Of a stretch of 56,440 bases of DNA, positions 14,002 to 21,881 are shown one piece after another. Within the stretch, counting starts at the first letter, position 1. Each line of letters begins with the position of its first letter. The notes beneath the pieces were generated by a model that worked only from the letters and a program-made list of their open reading frames with translations, searched no databases and was not told the origin of the DNA. The position numbers and the translations under genes are program-made. The stretch lies in contig DATMFI010000006.1 of assembly GCA_035556215.1 (NCBI GenBank), forward strand, positions 1-56,440. The letters are read 5' to 3'. The stretch is from Palsa-892 sp035556215 (GTDB lineage: Bacteria > Pseudomonadota > Alphaproteobacteria > Rhizobiales > Xanthobacteraceae).

Positions 14002-15114
14002 ATGACGTCTTTCACCCCGCATCAGGATGCCGCGCTGAATGCCGTCGGCGCCTGGCTCAAAGCCAAGCCCGGCAAGAACGGCAATCCGAATATCTTTCGC
14101 CTGTTCGGCTATGCCGGCACGGGCAAAACGACGCTTGCCCGGCACATCGCCGAAAGCGTCGATGGCGACGTGAAATTCGCCGCTTTCACCGGCAAGGCCG
14201 CGCTCGTCATGCGCTCGAAAGGCTGCCACGACGCGCAGACCATCCACAGCCTGATCTATCGCGCGCGTGAAAGCGGCGAGGAAGTGCCGAGTTTCGATCT
14301 GTGGGACGACGCGCCGGTCTCGAAGGCTTCGCTCATCATCATCGACGAATGCTCGATGGTCGATGCCGAGCTGGGCCGCGATCTGATGTCGTTCGGCGTT
14401 CCCGTTCTCGTGCTCGGCGATCCGGCGCAGTTGCCGCCGATTCAGGGCGGCGGTTTTTTCACCGAAAGCGAGCCGGACGCAATGCTGACCGAGGTCCACC
14501 GCCAGGCCGAGGACAATCCGATCGTGCGGCTTTCGATGGATGTGCGCGAGGGCCGCGAACTGAAACCCGGCGACTATGGCGACGCGCAAGTCGTCGCCAG
14601 GCGCGCGCTCGACCCTGACCGCGTGATGGCGGCCGACCAGATCCTCGTCGGCCGCAACGCCACGCGCCGCGCCTACAACAAGCGCATGCGCGAGCGAAAG
14701 GGCTTCGGCGGCGAGCTGCCGGCCGCCGACGACAAGCTGGTTTGTCTGCGCAACAACCGCAAGAAGGGCCTCTTGAACGGAGGGCTATGGACGGTGGTGA
14801 AAGCGCCGGCGGCCGCCTCGCGCGCCCGCGCCATCATGCAGATGCGGCTCATGCCCGAGACGGGCGGCCGCGCCGTCAAGGTTTCGGTGCGGAAGGAATG
14901 TTTTACCGGAGAGATCGGCGACGTCGAGTGGGGCCAGCGCAAGCCCTACGACGAATTCGATTTCGGTTATGTGCTCACCGTCCACAAATCGCAGGGTTCG
15001 CAGTGGGACGACGTCGTACTGTTCGACGAGAGCTTTGCATTCCCCGAAAGCCGCGGGCGCTGGCTTTATACCGGCATAACCCGCGCGGCCGAGCGGCTCA
15101 CGATCGTCGTGTGA
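14002..15114 (+). CDS. RecD-like ATP-dependent DNA helicase (SF1B type)
   Basis: A 370-residue helicase. Motif I is FGYAGTGKTTLARH near residue 32, with the Walker A lysine. Motif II is LIIIDECSMVD near 113, motif III VLVLGDPAQLPPI near 136, motif IV EVHRQAEDNPIVRLS near 163, and the C-terminal UvrD_C_2 block is YVLTVHKSQGSQWDDVVLFDES near 325, followed by YTGITRAAERL. It resembles phage Dda and the helicase core of RecD without extra N-terminal domains. ATG at 14002 (MTSFTPHQDAAL) begins the family's usual Q-motif region; the frame is open upstream to 13723, but that part overlaps the RidA gene antisense. Confidence 0.88.
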   Translation: MTSFTPHQDAALNAVGAWLKAKPGKNGNPNIFRLFGYAGTGKTTLARHIAESVDGDVKFAAFTGKAALVMRSKGCHDAQTIHSLIYRARESGEEVPSFDLWDDAPVSKASLIIIDECSMVDAELGRDLMSFGVPVLVLGDPAQLPPIQGGGFFTESEPDAMLTEVHRQAEDNPIVRLSMDVREGRELKPGDYGDAQVVARRALDPDRVMAADQILVGRNATRRAYNKRMRERKGFGGELPAADDKLVCLRNNRKKGLLNGGLWTVVKAPAAASRARAIMQMRLMPETGGRAVKVSVRKECFTGEIGDVEWGQRKPYDEFDFGYVLTVHKSQGSQWDDVVLFDESFAFPESRGRWLYTGITRAAERLTIVV

Positions 15115-15128
15115 ACCATAAACACAAA

Positions 15129-15152
15129 GGGCACGGCCTTTCGGCCGCGCCC
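15129..15152. terminator. Hairpin between the helicase and the 55-aa gene
   Basis: GGGCACGGCC (15129-15138) pairs with GGCCGCGCCC (15143-15152) with one mismatch and a four-base loop. On the minus strand it is followed by CCTTTGTGTTT. It lies between the convergent ends of two genes and could end both, but the T-run is weak. Confidence 0.45.
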
Positions 15153-15177
15153 TGGTGAACTTACTTATTCCGCGCGA

Positions 15178-15345
15178 TTACTCCGCGAACGGATACTTTT
15201 CGTGGGCCTTGCGAGCCTCAACCTGGGCCTCGTGATAGACCTCGAACAGCGTGGCGAAAAACGCGCCGATCTTCGTGAAGACGTTGCCGAGCGATTCGGA
15301 AGCCGGCAGGCTGTGCGGCAGGACGGGGGAGAAGGTCTTGGCCAT
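15178..15345 (-). CDS. Small conserved-looking protein, 55 aa
   Basis: A 55-residue frame from ATG at 15345 to TAA at 15178. AGGAGC lies six bases before the ATG, a good ribosome binding site. The sequence starts MAKTFSPVLPHSLPASESLG and continues with an amphipathic helical part (TKIGAFFATLFEVYHEAQVEARKAHEKYPFAE) rich in aromatic, Glu and Lys residues. There is no membrane segment and no cysteine. I do not recognise the family. The strong ribosome binding site, a closing hairpin nearby and a sensible composition support a real gene, perhaps a small structural or regulatory protein. Confidence 0.65.
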   Translation of the reverse strand: MAKTFSPVLPHSLPASESLGNVFTKIGAFFATLFEVYHEAQVEARKAHEKYPFAE

Positions 15346-15613
15346 GTTGAGCTCCTAAAGTTGGGTAGCGGTTGTTGTTCTTGCTGCACTGCATATAGGA
15401 CAGTTCCCCGTGGCATACCACCGCGTTTCTTGCATGGGCCTCATGCAGGATGCTCATGCAAGTTGCTGAAACTTCATACAAAATTCACAGATCGGGCGGC
15501 CGGAAAAGGCCCTTCCGAAGGCCAAAAGGCGAGCATTATCAAACCCCTGCGGCAATCTGGCCTTCGGCGCCGCACAATGGAATTGTCACAAAATTCCCGG
15601 AGGCGGATCTCGC

Positions 15614-15865
15614 TCAGTCCGGCCCGCGCTCGCTCAAAAGCTGCTGGCCCTTGCGCGTCAGCGCATAGATTCGCGCTTCTTCGTCGGTGCGGCAGACGAG
15701 GCCCGCTTCGGTGAGGTGCCGGAGCCGGCAAAACTGCTCGGCATCGAGGTTTTCCGCGGGGTTTACGGCGGGGTGCTCGCCGATATCGCATAAAAGCGCG
15801 AGGTCGTATTCGCTGAGCGGCGTTTTATTGAGAATCTCCGCCGTGAACTCTGCCGGACGTGTCAT
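15614..15865 (-). CDS. Hypothetical winged-helix-like protein, 83 aa
   Basis: An 83-residue protein starting at ATG 15865, with AGGGAGGA seven bases upstream. The frame extends further, but without support. The sequence has two helices (EYDLALLCDIGEH and LDAEQFCRLRHLTEAGLVCRT) followed by a strand pair, DEEARIYALTRKGQQLLSE. This is the typical recognition-helix and wing pattern of MarR or PadR-like wHTH domains, where an L-T-x-x-G motif ends the fold. It is too short for a full regulator, so it may bind DNA or be an antitoxin-like or accessory protein. No partner gene is adjacent. Confidence 0.65.
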   Translation of the reverse strand: MTRPAEFTAEILNKTPLSEYDLALLCDIGEHPAVNPAENLDAEQFCRLRHLTEAGLVCRTDEEARIYALTRKGQQLLSERGPD

Positions 15866-16485
15866 GGCGTCCTCCCTTGATTGGGCCGCCGTTATCTGGC
15901 GCTGGTAAGAATGAGAACGCGCCTCCCCCGCTTTCCGTTCCCGCAAACCGGCTTGCAGGCGGCTGTAGATGGCCGGCCCGGAAAGCGCGCACGCGCCGTC
16001 CGTCCCGCGACGCAGACTGCGCCCGGGACTTCTCGCTGCGCCCCAAAAGGGGTGCGCGGAACGCCGAGGACTTGCCGGTCCTCACGGCCTCGTGTCGAAA
16101 GTGGAGAGAGACACGAGAGATGTAACCACGAGCCCCGGTTTGTCCGGGCGTCCCGCGCGCGATGGGTTACGGCGTTATCCCTGCGAGCCCCGGCGGACTG
16201 ACCAAGCCTCCCTTTTGGGGCAGGCCCTTTTATCCGCCGCTGATCGGGAACTCTCGCCAGATGCGCCGTATTTGGGCCATACGAACGCCCCAGTCCCTGG
16301 AGCCCCATGTGGCACGCGGCGTAATGCGCGCCGGACACAGCAGGCTTCGACCGCCGCAACGTGTTTGCGTAACACGCCGCGGCCACCGCTTCCCCGCTCC
16401 GCCTTACGAAACGCCTTCCGGAAGGCGCCCCTTCGTGAGCGGGGATGGGTAGGAATATAAACCAATTGAAAATAAATGCAAGCGG
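15866..16485. other. GC-rich non-coding block with many overlapping open frames
   Basis: This 620-base block is very GC-rich and stays open in four or more frames at once, none with a ribosome binding site or recognisable protein. Translations are Arg/Ala/Pro-rich, as expected from base composition alone. It contains short self-complementary runs such as CCCCAAAAGGGG (about 16043) and CGCCTTCCGGAAGGCG (about 16409). I read it as a non-coding intergenic block that could be dispersed in the genome. It ends sharply at the AT-rich ATPase gene. Confidence 0.5.
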
Positions 16486-17982
16486 TTATTCGTCTGCTTT
16501 ACCCTGCACCATTGCTAGGTGCGCTCTATAAATAAAGGGAACCCAAAATGTGGGGTCATCTTTTGCGCCCCGCTGCTCGAAAAAGCCAATTTCCGTCAAA
16601 CGAGAAGCCACCTTCTTAGCCTCTTCGTCGGTTATGCCCCACAAGACAGAAAGAGAAGCGATGCTTTGTTCGGTCTTTTCCCCGTGCAACTTCTCAATAA
16701 ATTTTTTTTGGTCAGAATATTCGGCATATAGCATTTTTGTCGTTCGATATTCAGAAAGCTCCGGCATCGCTTCCTTAAAAGCAGATCGATCAAATAATGT
16801 CTCGCCGGCAGGCTCGTCTTCACCGCGCTCAAGCCTGGCGGCTTGCTTCTCTGCCACTTTATTCAAGAAAAAAATCAACTCACGCGGCGCCGGCTCATTA
16901 CGAGAATCTGTTATTCGCTTAATCATCCAATCAATTGTGGAAGATTGTTTCTCACCGACCTCAACTTGATCGGGAAAAACTCGATAAAAAAACTCGCTCT
17001 GTTTATCGTGATCTTCCAAGACTTGATTTTTTTCAACTTTATAAAAATCGACTACTTTCTTGTTATTTAACAATCGTCGAACAATTAGATTCTGCAGAGA
17101 GTTCTTGTCCCAACGTAACGTTATATCACGCGATATATGAGTAGCCTCACGAAATCCTTTGTCAGCGATCCTTTCCCAAATATCGATTCTAAGAAACACT
17201 TTAACCAAAATATTTTCGTGCTTTCTTATATCGCGATACGCGCGAAACAAAGCACGAAGAGCATTCTGCTCCAGTTCAGAAGACTCATCAAAAGCTACGT
17301 CCAATCGATCTAGCAAGACCCATATTTTATGCTTAGCGCTCCCCAATGCCTCATCGGCCAAACTAAACAGCTGATCAATGGATATAAAACCCTTCTTTTC
17401 AGTGTCGGGCGTTAACTGATCAAAACTTAACTTACCTTTGAATTTAGGGATGTCCGAAACTGGATTTGCTTCCATACTTACTTCGATGCTGCTCGGATTT
17501 GTATATTTCCGCACGTACGCTTGTGCGGTTTTAAGAATGGCACCGAGCGCTGATGTCTTTGCAGGTAGAAGATCGTTTTCTTCTAGAACGGATTTTAATT
17601 TCTCAACCGCAGACCCTTTAATTTCGAAATCAACAATCGCTCGTGCAATAAGCGTAATAAAATAGAGTTTCCATAAATTAATAAATTCACGCTCACCTGT
17701 AGGAGGATCAAGGGTCAAACTTTTAAACGCGGGATCACCTCGCACATTTTCCGCTGAAACGAGCAATATGTTTTGATCGAAAAGATGATCAGCGTAATCT
17801 TGTATCAAAACATAAATAGCACTTTTGCCCGATCCTTTTGGGCCATACACTATATCGATTTCACCGCGGAGAATGCGTCGCCAAGAGGTTGTTTGAACGA
17901 AGTAATCTTTTAGTGTGTCTTTTTCTTCTTCAGCTATCTGGTTTCCAAAGCTTAGGTCCTGAAGCACATCCAATTTTTTCAT
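16486..17982 (-). CDS. P-loop ATPase, Sll1717-like family
   Basis: A 498-residue protein. The N-terminus has FGNQIAEEEKDTLKDYFVQT, then Walker A as IVYGPKGSGKSAIYVL near residue 47 and a Walker B-like KIWVLLDRLDVAFDES near 240. This matches the loosely defined P-loop ATPase family named after Sll1717; members often sit alone in variable regions and have been suspected in defence or stress roles. The C-terminal third is helical, with a possible winged-helix end (LSVLWGITDEEAKKVASRLTEIGFFEQRG). Base composition is strikingly AT-rich against both neighbours, and codon use differs (many AAA, TTT and ATA-type codons), indicating recent transfer. There is no partner gene on either side. Confidence 0.75.
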   Translation of the reverse strand: MKKLDVLQDLSFGNQIAEEEKDTLKDYFVQTTSWRRILRGEIDIVYGPKGSGKSAIYVLIQDYADHLFDQNILLVSAENVRGDPAFKSLTLDPPTGEREFINLWKLYFITLIARAIVDFEIKGSAVEKLKSVLEENDLLPAKTSALGAILKTAQAYVRKYTNPSSIEVSMEANPVSDIPKFKGKLSFDQLTPDTEKKGFISIDQLFSLADEALGSAKHKIWVLLDRLDVAFDESSELEQNALRALFRAYRDIRKHENILVKVFLRIDIWERIADKGFREATHISRDITLRWDKNSLQNLIVRRLLNNKKVVDFYKVEKNQVLEDHDKQSEFFYRVFPDQVEVGEKQSSTIDWMIKRITDSRNEPAPRELIFFLNKVAEKQAARLERGEDEPAGETLFDRSAFKEAMPELSEYRTTKMLYAEYSDQKKFIEKLHGEKTEQSIASLSVLWGITDEEAKKVASRLTEIGFFEQRGAKDDPTFWVPFIYRAHLAMVQGKADE

Positions 17983-18138
17983 GATCTAGCCTAGCAATTG
18001 GTCTACGATTAAAATCCTGATAATTGCTTCTTATACAACATTACTCGATTCCGAACGATTGCAAATAAGTTGCTAATACTCCTCTCGTCGCAAACGCGAC
18101 CTCCCCCACTAAGGAATTGAAGCAACCCCTGCAAAAAA

Positions 18139-18420
18139 TCAGCGCGCTGACAGCGAATACCTCAAATGCCCCGTCCACCACGCGGCGTCTGACGTAAAGC
18201 GGATCGCGAATAGGCCGAGCCCGCAAACAAGCGCGAGCCAGAACAGCCACTGCGGCAAGCGGCTTCGCGTTGCGACGAGGCCGGCGATGATGCCCGCATC
18301 GAACACCATGCTCATGATCTGCTCGGGCCGCATCATGTATTCGTGCGCGGGCACGATTACGCGGTAGCCGAAAAAGAAAATCAGCGCGCTAGCAAAGACA
18401 AACGGCAGCTTCTCGCGCAT
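18139..18420 (-). CDS. Small membrane protein, 93 aa
   Basis: A 93-residue protein from ATG at 18420 with three hydrophobic segments: about residues 5-23 (FVFASALIFFFGYRVIV), 38-52 (VFDAGIIAGLVATR) and 57-74 (QWLFWLALVCGLGLFAIR). It follows the lytic transglycosylase gene on the same strand after 25 bases and may be translated from the same message. No family is recognised. The hydrophobic pattern and spacing support it; the antisense and frame-shifted open frames here are shadows. Confidence 0.65.
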   Translation of the reverse strand: MREKLPFVFASALIFFFGYRVIVPAHEYMMRPEQIMSMVFDAGIIAGLVATRSRLPQWLFWLALVCGLGLFAIRFTSDAAWWTGHLRYSLSAR

Positions 18421-18445
18421 CAAGGCGCCCGCCCCATTGCAGCCG

Positions 18446-19246
18446 CTACCTGATCCGCTCGGCGAAATAGACGATCGTCTTGCGGTACAGCTCCGAGCGG
18501 TTCCACTCGCGCATCGCCTGAAAATTCGCCGTGCCCTCGCCGTAAGGCTGGCCGCGCTGCCAGCCGTTCTTGGCGAGCAAGTTCGCGGTCGAGGCCAGCA
18601 CATCCGCCGCCGAGTGGCGCAAGTCCACGTGCCCGTTGCCGTCGGCATCGACGCCGTACTTGATGTAGGAGGACGGCAGGAATTGCGTCTGCCCGATTTC
18701 CCCGGCGAAGGCGCCGACGAGATCGCGCTGCGTGAGATCGCCGCGCTGGAGAATTTGGAGTGCTGCGATCAGCTCGCCCTGAAACAGCTCCGAGCGGCGG
18801 CAATCATGCGCGAGCGTGGCGAGCGTCTTGATGACCGGGCGCTTGCCCATGTCGGCGGTGCCGAAATCGGTCTCCAGTCCCCAGATCGCGAGAATGACTT
18901 CCGGCGGCACGCCGCTCTGGCGCTCGATGCGCTGGAGCAGCGCCGCATGCTGCTTCAGCCGCTTCTTCGCGCCCGCGATGCGGCCCGCGGTGACGCGCGT
19001 GCGGACATAATCCTCGAAGCTCTTGCGGAAGGTGCCGCGCTGGCGGTGATCGAAATTGATGACCTCCTGGTCGCGCGTGACGCCGGCGAAGGCCTGGCTC
19101 ACGAGCCCCGGCGAAATGCCGCGCTGCTGCGCCTCGCGCGCCATCTGGCCGAGAAAGGCGTTGAAATCGCCGCCGCATTGCGCGGCGAGCGCAGGCGTGG
19201 CGACGAAGGCAGAAAAAGCAGCGGCTACGAATAAGCGCTTGAACAT
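18446..19246 (-). CDS. Lytic murein transglycosylase, MltB/SltB family
   Basis: A 266-residue protein with a signal peptide (MFKRLFVAAAFSAFVATPALAA) and a family 3 lytic transglycosylase domain. The catalytic glutamate is in AIWGLETDFG near residue 126. The conserved stretch GEIGQTQFLPSSYIKYGVDADGNGHVDL follows near 185, and ADVLASTANLLAKNGW near 215. It lacks the C-terminal peptidoglycan-binding domain found in some relatives. No lipobox is seen (the first cysteine is in AAQCGG after the cleavage site), so it is probably soluble and periplasmic. Such enzymes cleave the glycan strands of peptidoglycan, releasing 1,6-anhydro-muropeptides. Confidence 0.9.
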   Translation of the reverse strand: MFKRLFVAAAFSAFVATPALAAQCGGDFNAFLGQMAREAQQRGISPGLVSQAFAGVTRDQEVINFDHRQRGTFRKSFEDYVRTRVTAGRIAGAKKRLKQHAALLQRIERQSGVPPEVILAIWGLETDFGTADMGKRPVIKTLATLAHDCRRSELFQGELIAALQILQRGDLTQRDLVGAFAGEIGQTQFLPSSYIKYGVDADGNGHVDLRHSAADVLASTANLLAKNGWQRGQPYGEGTANFQAMREWNRSELYRKTIVYFAERIR

Positions 19247-19269
19247 TTTGTTTGCCCTTTAACCGCGTC

Positions 19270-19415
19270 ATGGCCGGGCTCGTCCGGCCAAGTCGTGTTT
19301 ACCCGACTTGGCCTTTTAAAACCATCGAACCGGGCAGGCCCGAATTCGAATGCCACCCACGCCTTGCCGGATGCACTACCCTAAAGACGTGGATGCCCGG
19401 CACAAGGCCGGGCAT
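19270..19415. repeat. Cluster of three hairpins, REP-like
   Basis: Three inverted repeats lie in a row: TGGCCGG/CCGGCCA at about 19270-19290, GGCCAAGTCG/CGACTTGGCC at 19286-19313 followed by TTTT, and ATGCCCGGC/GCCGGGCAT at 19393-19415. The middle one has terminator form on the plus strand, but no plus-strand gene precedes it. The last shares its core with palindromes at 13526 and 36214. Confidence 0.65.
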
Positions 19416-19493
19416 GACGCAAATTGGACGCACCGGGACAAGTCCCGCCCCGGCGGGTTATGTTGGCGGCCGCAAAAATACGGGAGAAACAAA

Positions 19494-19787
19494 ATGCCGA
19501 AAGCCTATTGGGTCGCGACCTATCACAAGATCAAGGACCCCGAAAAACTCGCGGCCTATGCCAAGCTCGCGGGCCCCGCGCTCGCCGCGGCGGGCGCCAA
19601 ATTTCTCGCGCGCGGCATGCCGGCCAAGGTTTACGAGAACGGCGTGATGGAGCGCACCGTCATTCAGGTGTGGGATTCGGTCGAGGCTGCCATCAAGGGC
19701 CACGACAGCCCCGGCTATCAGGAAGCGCTGCGCGCGCTCGGCGACGGCTGCGAGCGCGAGATCCGCATCATCGAGGGCGTGGAGTAG
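19494..19787 (+). CDS. DUF1330 domain protein
   Basis: A 97-residue protein of the DUF1330 dimeric alpha-beta barrel family. The sequence KAYWVATYHKIKDPEKLAAYAKLAGPALAAAGAKFLARG covers the first strand-helix-strand. YENGVMERTVIQVWDSVEAAIKGHDSPGYQEALRALGDGCEREIRIIEGVE covers the second half, including the usual F/W-x-S-x-E-x-A region and SPGYQEA. The function is unknown; related barrels bind small metabolites. ATG at 19494 follows GGGAG by about seven bases. Its stop abuts the end of the convergent mbfA gene. Confidence 0.88.
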   Translation: MPKAYWVATYHKIKDPEKLAAYAKLAGPALAAAGAKFLARGMPAKVYENGVMERTVIQVWDSVEAAIKGHDSPGYQEALRALGDGCEREIRIIEGVE

Positions 19788-20765
19788 CTAGCTCCCGCCG
19801 ATCAGGATGCCGGCGGCCAGCACCAGCGAACCGCCGAGCACCACCTGCATCACCGCGCGGAAAAACGGCGTCTCCATATAGCGGTTCTGGATGAAGGCGA
19901 TCGCCCACAGCTCGAAGAACACGACGGCGCCGGCGATCGCCGTCGCCGTCCAGAAATGCGGGATGAGATACGGCAGCGCGTGGCCGAGGCCGCCGATGGC
20001 GGTCATGATGCCCGACGCAAGCCCGCGCTTCCACGGCGAGCCGCGCCCGGAAATCACGCCGTCGTCATGCGCCGCTTCCGTGAAGCCCATCGAGATGCCG
20101 GCGCCGACGGATGCCGCGAGCGCGACCGTGAATGTCGTCGCGGATGAATGCGTCGCGAAGGCCGTCGCGAAAATCGGCGCGAGCGTCGAAACGGAGCCAT
20201 CCATCAATCCGGCGAGGCCCGGCTGCACCCAGGTCAATATGAACTGCCGCCGCGCTTTTTCCTTTTCCTCTTCGCCGGCGGGGCTGTCTTCGGCCCTGGC
20301 CTCGAGTTCCCCGGCCTTTTCCTCGTGGCCGCGCTCGGCCGCGGCGAGATCGCCGAGGAGCTTGCGCGTATCGGGATCGGAGCTTGCCTGCGCCGCGCGC
20401 GTATAGAAATCGGCGGCGTCGACTTCCATCTGCGCCGCTTCGCTGCGGATGCGCTCGAGACTGAGATTCTGCACCAGCCACACCGGGCGGCGCCAGTAAA
20501 AGCCCGCGACGTGCTCGCGGCGGATGAGCGGGATCACCTTGCCGAAGCGGCGTTCAAACATGTCGATCAAGCGGCGGCGATGCGTGTTCTCCTCTTCGGC
20601 CATCTCGTCGAAGACGGCTGCCGAAGCCGGATAATCCTTGCGCAGCTCTTCGGCATAGCTTGCGTAGATGCGCGCGTCGTCCTCTTCCGAGGAGATCGCC
20701 AGCGCCAATATCTCGCGTTCGGAAAGATCGCTGAAACGGCGGCGAGTACCGAAGCCACGCAGCAT
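19788..20765 (-). CDS. mbfA: Membrane-bound ferritin MbfA (ferritin-VIT1 fusion)
   Basis: A 325-residue fusion. Residues ~1-165 form a ferritin-like four-helix domain with metal-ligand Glu/His in SEREILALAISSEEDDARIYASYAEEL, EMAEEENTHRRRLI, QMEVDAADFY and AAAERGHEEKAGEL. Residues ~185-325 are a VIT1/CCC1-type domain with GLAGLMDGSVSTLAPIFATAF, SMGFTEAAHDDG and further membrane helices. MbfA exports iron from the cytoplasm and protects Rhizobiales from iron and peroxide stress. ATG at 20765 is chosen; TTG at 20771 is an alternative. An Irr-type inverted repeat lies at 20781-20797, 15 bases before the start. Confidence 0.92.
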   Translation of the reverse strand: MLRGFGTRRRFSDLSEREILALAISSEEDDARIYASYAEELRKDYPASAAVFDEMAEEENTHRRRLIDMFERRFGKVIPLIRREHVAGFYWRRPVWLVQNLSLERIRSEAAQMEVDAADFYTRAAQASSDPDTRKLLGDLAAAERGHEEKAGELEARAEDSPAGEEEKEKARRQFILTWVQPGLAGLMDGSVSTLAPIFATAFATHSSATTFTVALAASVGAGISMGFTEAAHDDGVISGRGSPWKRGLASGIMTAIGGLGHALPYLIPHFWTATAIAGAVVFFELWAIAFIQNRYMETPFFRAVMQVVLGGSLVLAAGILIGGS

Positions 20766-20780
20766 GAGCAAAATACCTAT

Positions 20781-20797
20781 TTTGGAACACTTCTAAA
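20781..20797 (-). promoter_or_regulatory. Irr-type iron control element (ICE) upstream of mbfA
   Basis: TTTGGAACACTTCTAAA is an imperfect inverted repeat (TTTGGAA-CAC-TTCTAAA) matching the ICE pattern TTTAGAA-N3-TTCTAAA known in front of Irr-regulated rhizobial genes, including mbfA. Its position just upstream of the start fits repression by Irr when iron is low. Confidence 0.8.
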
Positions 20798-20878
20798 GTA
20801 GAGCATAGCGCGGCCAAATCGTGATGGCAACGCTCGGCCATTCGTGACGCCGCGCATCTCGAGTGAAAGCCGCGGCGC

Positions 20879-21307
20879 TCAGCGCTGTTTGCGCCTCTTC
20901 GCCGGCGCCCGGATTGCACCCGAGGCGGCCTTCGCCATCAACTTGCGGAAGGTCGGGCATTCGAAATGGCTCGGCGCGCGGCAGGCCGCGGCATGCCGCA
21001 GGCCATCGCTGATAGCCGCCAATTTGCGGATCGTTCCGTCGAGTTCATCGGCCTTCGCGGCGAGTGCCTTGCGGTCGATGCGCGGCCGCCCCTCCGGCGC
21101 GAACATCAGCGCGATCTCTTCAAGCGTGAACCCGGCAAAACGCGCGAGCGCGATCAGTGCCAAGCGATCGAACACGTCGGCGTCGAACAGCCGCCGCAGG
21201 CCGCGCCGGCCGACGGACACGATCAGCCCCTTCTCCTCATAAAAACGCAAGGTGGAAGCTGGCACGCCTGAGCGGCGGGCAACGTCGGCGATATCGGGCA
21301 ATTTCAC
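20879..21307 (-). CDS. MerR family transcriptional regulator
   Basis: A 142-residue regulator starting at GTG 21307 (KLPDIADVARRSGVPASTLRFYEEKGL). The N-terminal winged helix has the MerR signature SGVPASTLRFYEEKGLI, then RRLFDADVFDRLALIALARFAGFTLEEIALMF. A dimerisation helix carries KALAAKADELDGTIRKLAAI. The C-terminal part contains ACRAPSHFECPTFRKLM, with two cysteines that could bind metal or sense redox, but not the four-cysteine [2Fe-2S] cluster of SoxR. A SoxR-like palindrome lies just upstream, between this gene and the divergent DUF2938-DUF2798 pair, its probable targets. Confidence 0.88.
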   Translation of the reverse strand: MKLPDIADVARRSGVPASTLRFYEEKGLIVSVGRRGLRRLFDADVFDRLALIALARFAGFTLEEIALMFAPEGRPRIDRKALAAKADELDGTIRKLAAISDGLRHAAACRAPSHFECPTFRKLMAKAASGAIRAPAKRRKQR

Positions 21308-21309
21308 GC

Positions 21310-21340
21310 TTGACCTCAAGTTAACTTGAAGAAGTACCAC
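21310..21340 (+). promoter_or_regulatory. MerR-type promoter with SoxR-like operator
   Basis: TTGACC (21310-21315) and a weak TACCAC (21335-21340) are 19 bases apart, the long spacer typical of MerR-activated promoters. The palindrome CCTCAAGTTAACTTGAAG (21314-21331) sits in the spacer and matches the SoxR/CueR-like operator shape. It would drive the plus-strand DUF2938 gene at 21377. Confidence 0.65.
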
Positions 21341-21376
21341 AGCGTCATCGGCTTTGAAACCCGCGAGGAGAACAAT

Positions 21377-21856
21377 ATGGCCTACGCAATTTTCATCGGA
21401 GTCGGCGCGACCGCCTTCCTGGATATCTGGTCCGCTTTTCGCGCATGGCTGTTCGGCAGCCCGATGCCCGATTACGGGATGGTCGGCCGCTGGGTCGCTT
21501 ATCTGGCGCGCGGAAAGTTCTTCCATAACCCCATCGCCCGGTCGGCGCCCGTCCGCGGCGAGCGCCTGATCGGCTGGGCCGTGCACTACGTCACCGGCAT
21601 CGCCTTCGCGGCCATACTCATCGCCGTGTGGGGTAAGGAATGGGTAAAGCAGCCTGCGCTCATTCCCGCTTTGATCGTCGGCATCGGCAGCATCGCAGCG
21701 CCTTTCCTGTTGATGCAGCCGGGCATGGGCGCCGGAATTGCTTCGAGGCGGACAGCCGATCCTCGTGCGGCGCGTCTGCGCAGCTTCACCACACATGCAG
21801 CGTTCGCCGCCGGACTCTATGCGGCCGGCTGGGCCGCAAGTCTGATCGAATTCTAA
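21377..21856 (+). CDS. DUF2938 membrane protein
   Basis: A 159-residue inner-membrane protein with about four hydrophobic segments. The diagnostic first half reads FLDIWSAFRAWLFGSPMPDYGMVGRWVAYLARGKFFHNPIA, followed by PVRGERLIGWAVHYVTGIAFAAILIAVWG, as in the DUF2938 family. The middle has PALIVGIGSIAAPFLLMQPGMGAGIASR. The function is unknown. ATG at 21377 follows GAGGAG by about six bases. It is the first gene after a MerR-type promoter and is followed after 25 bases by DUF2798, suggesting an induced membrane pair. Confidence 0.88.
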   Translation: MAYAIFIGVGATAFLDIWSAFRAWLFGSPMPDYGMVGRWVAYLARGKFFHNPIARSAPVRGERLIGWAVHYVTGIAFAAILIAVWGKEWVKQPALIPALIVGIGSIAAPFLLMQPGMGAGIASRRTADPRAARLRSFTTHAAFAAGLYAAGWAASLIEF

Positions 21857-21881
21857 CCGTCCCACCAACAAAGGAGTACAC

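Noticed and set aside
15866..16485. Several open frames of 90-160 codons in the GC-rich block
   Set aside because: Four or more frames are open at once and none has a start signal; this is a composition effect.
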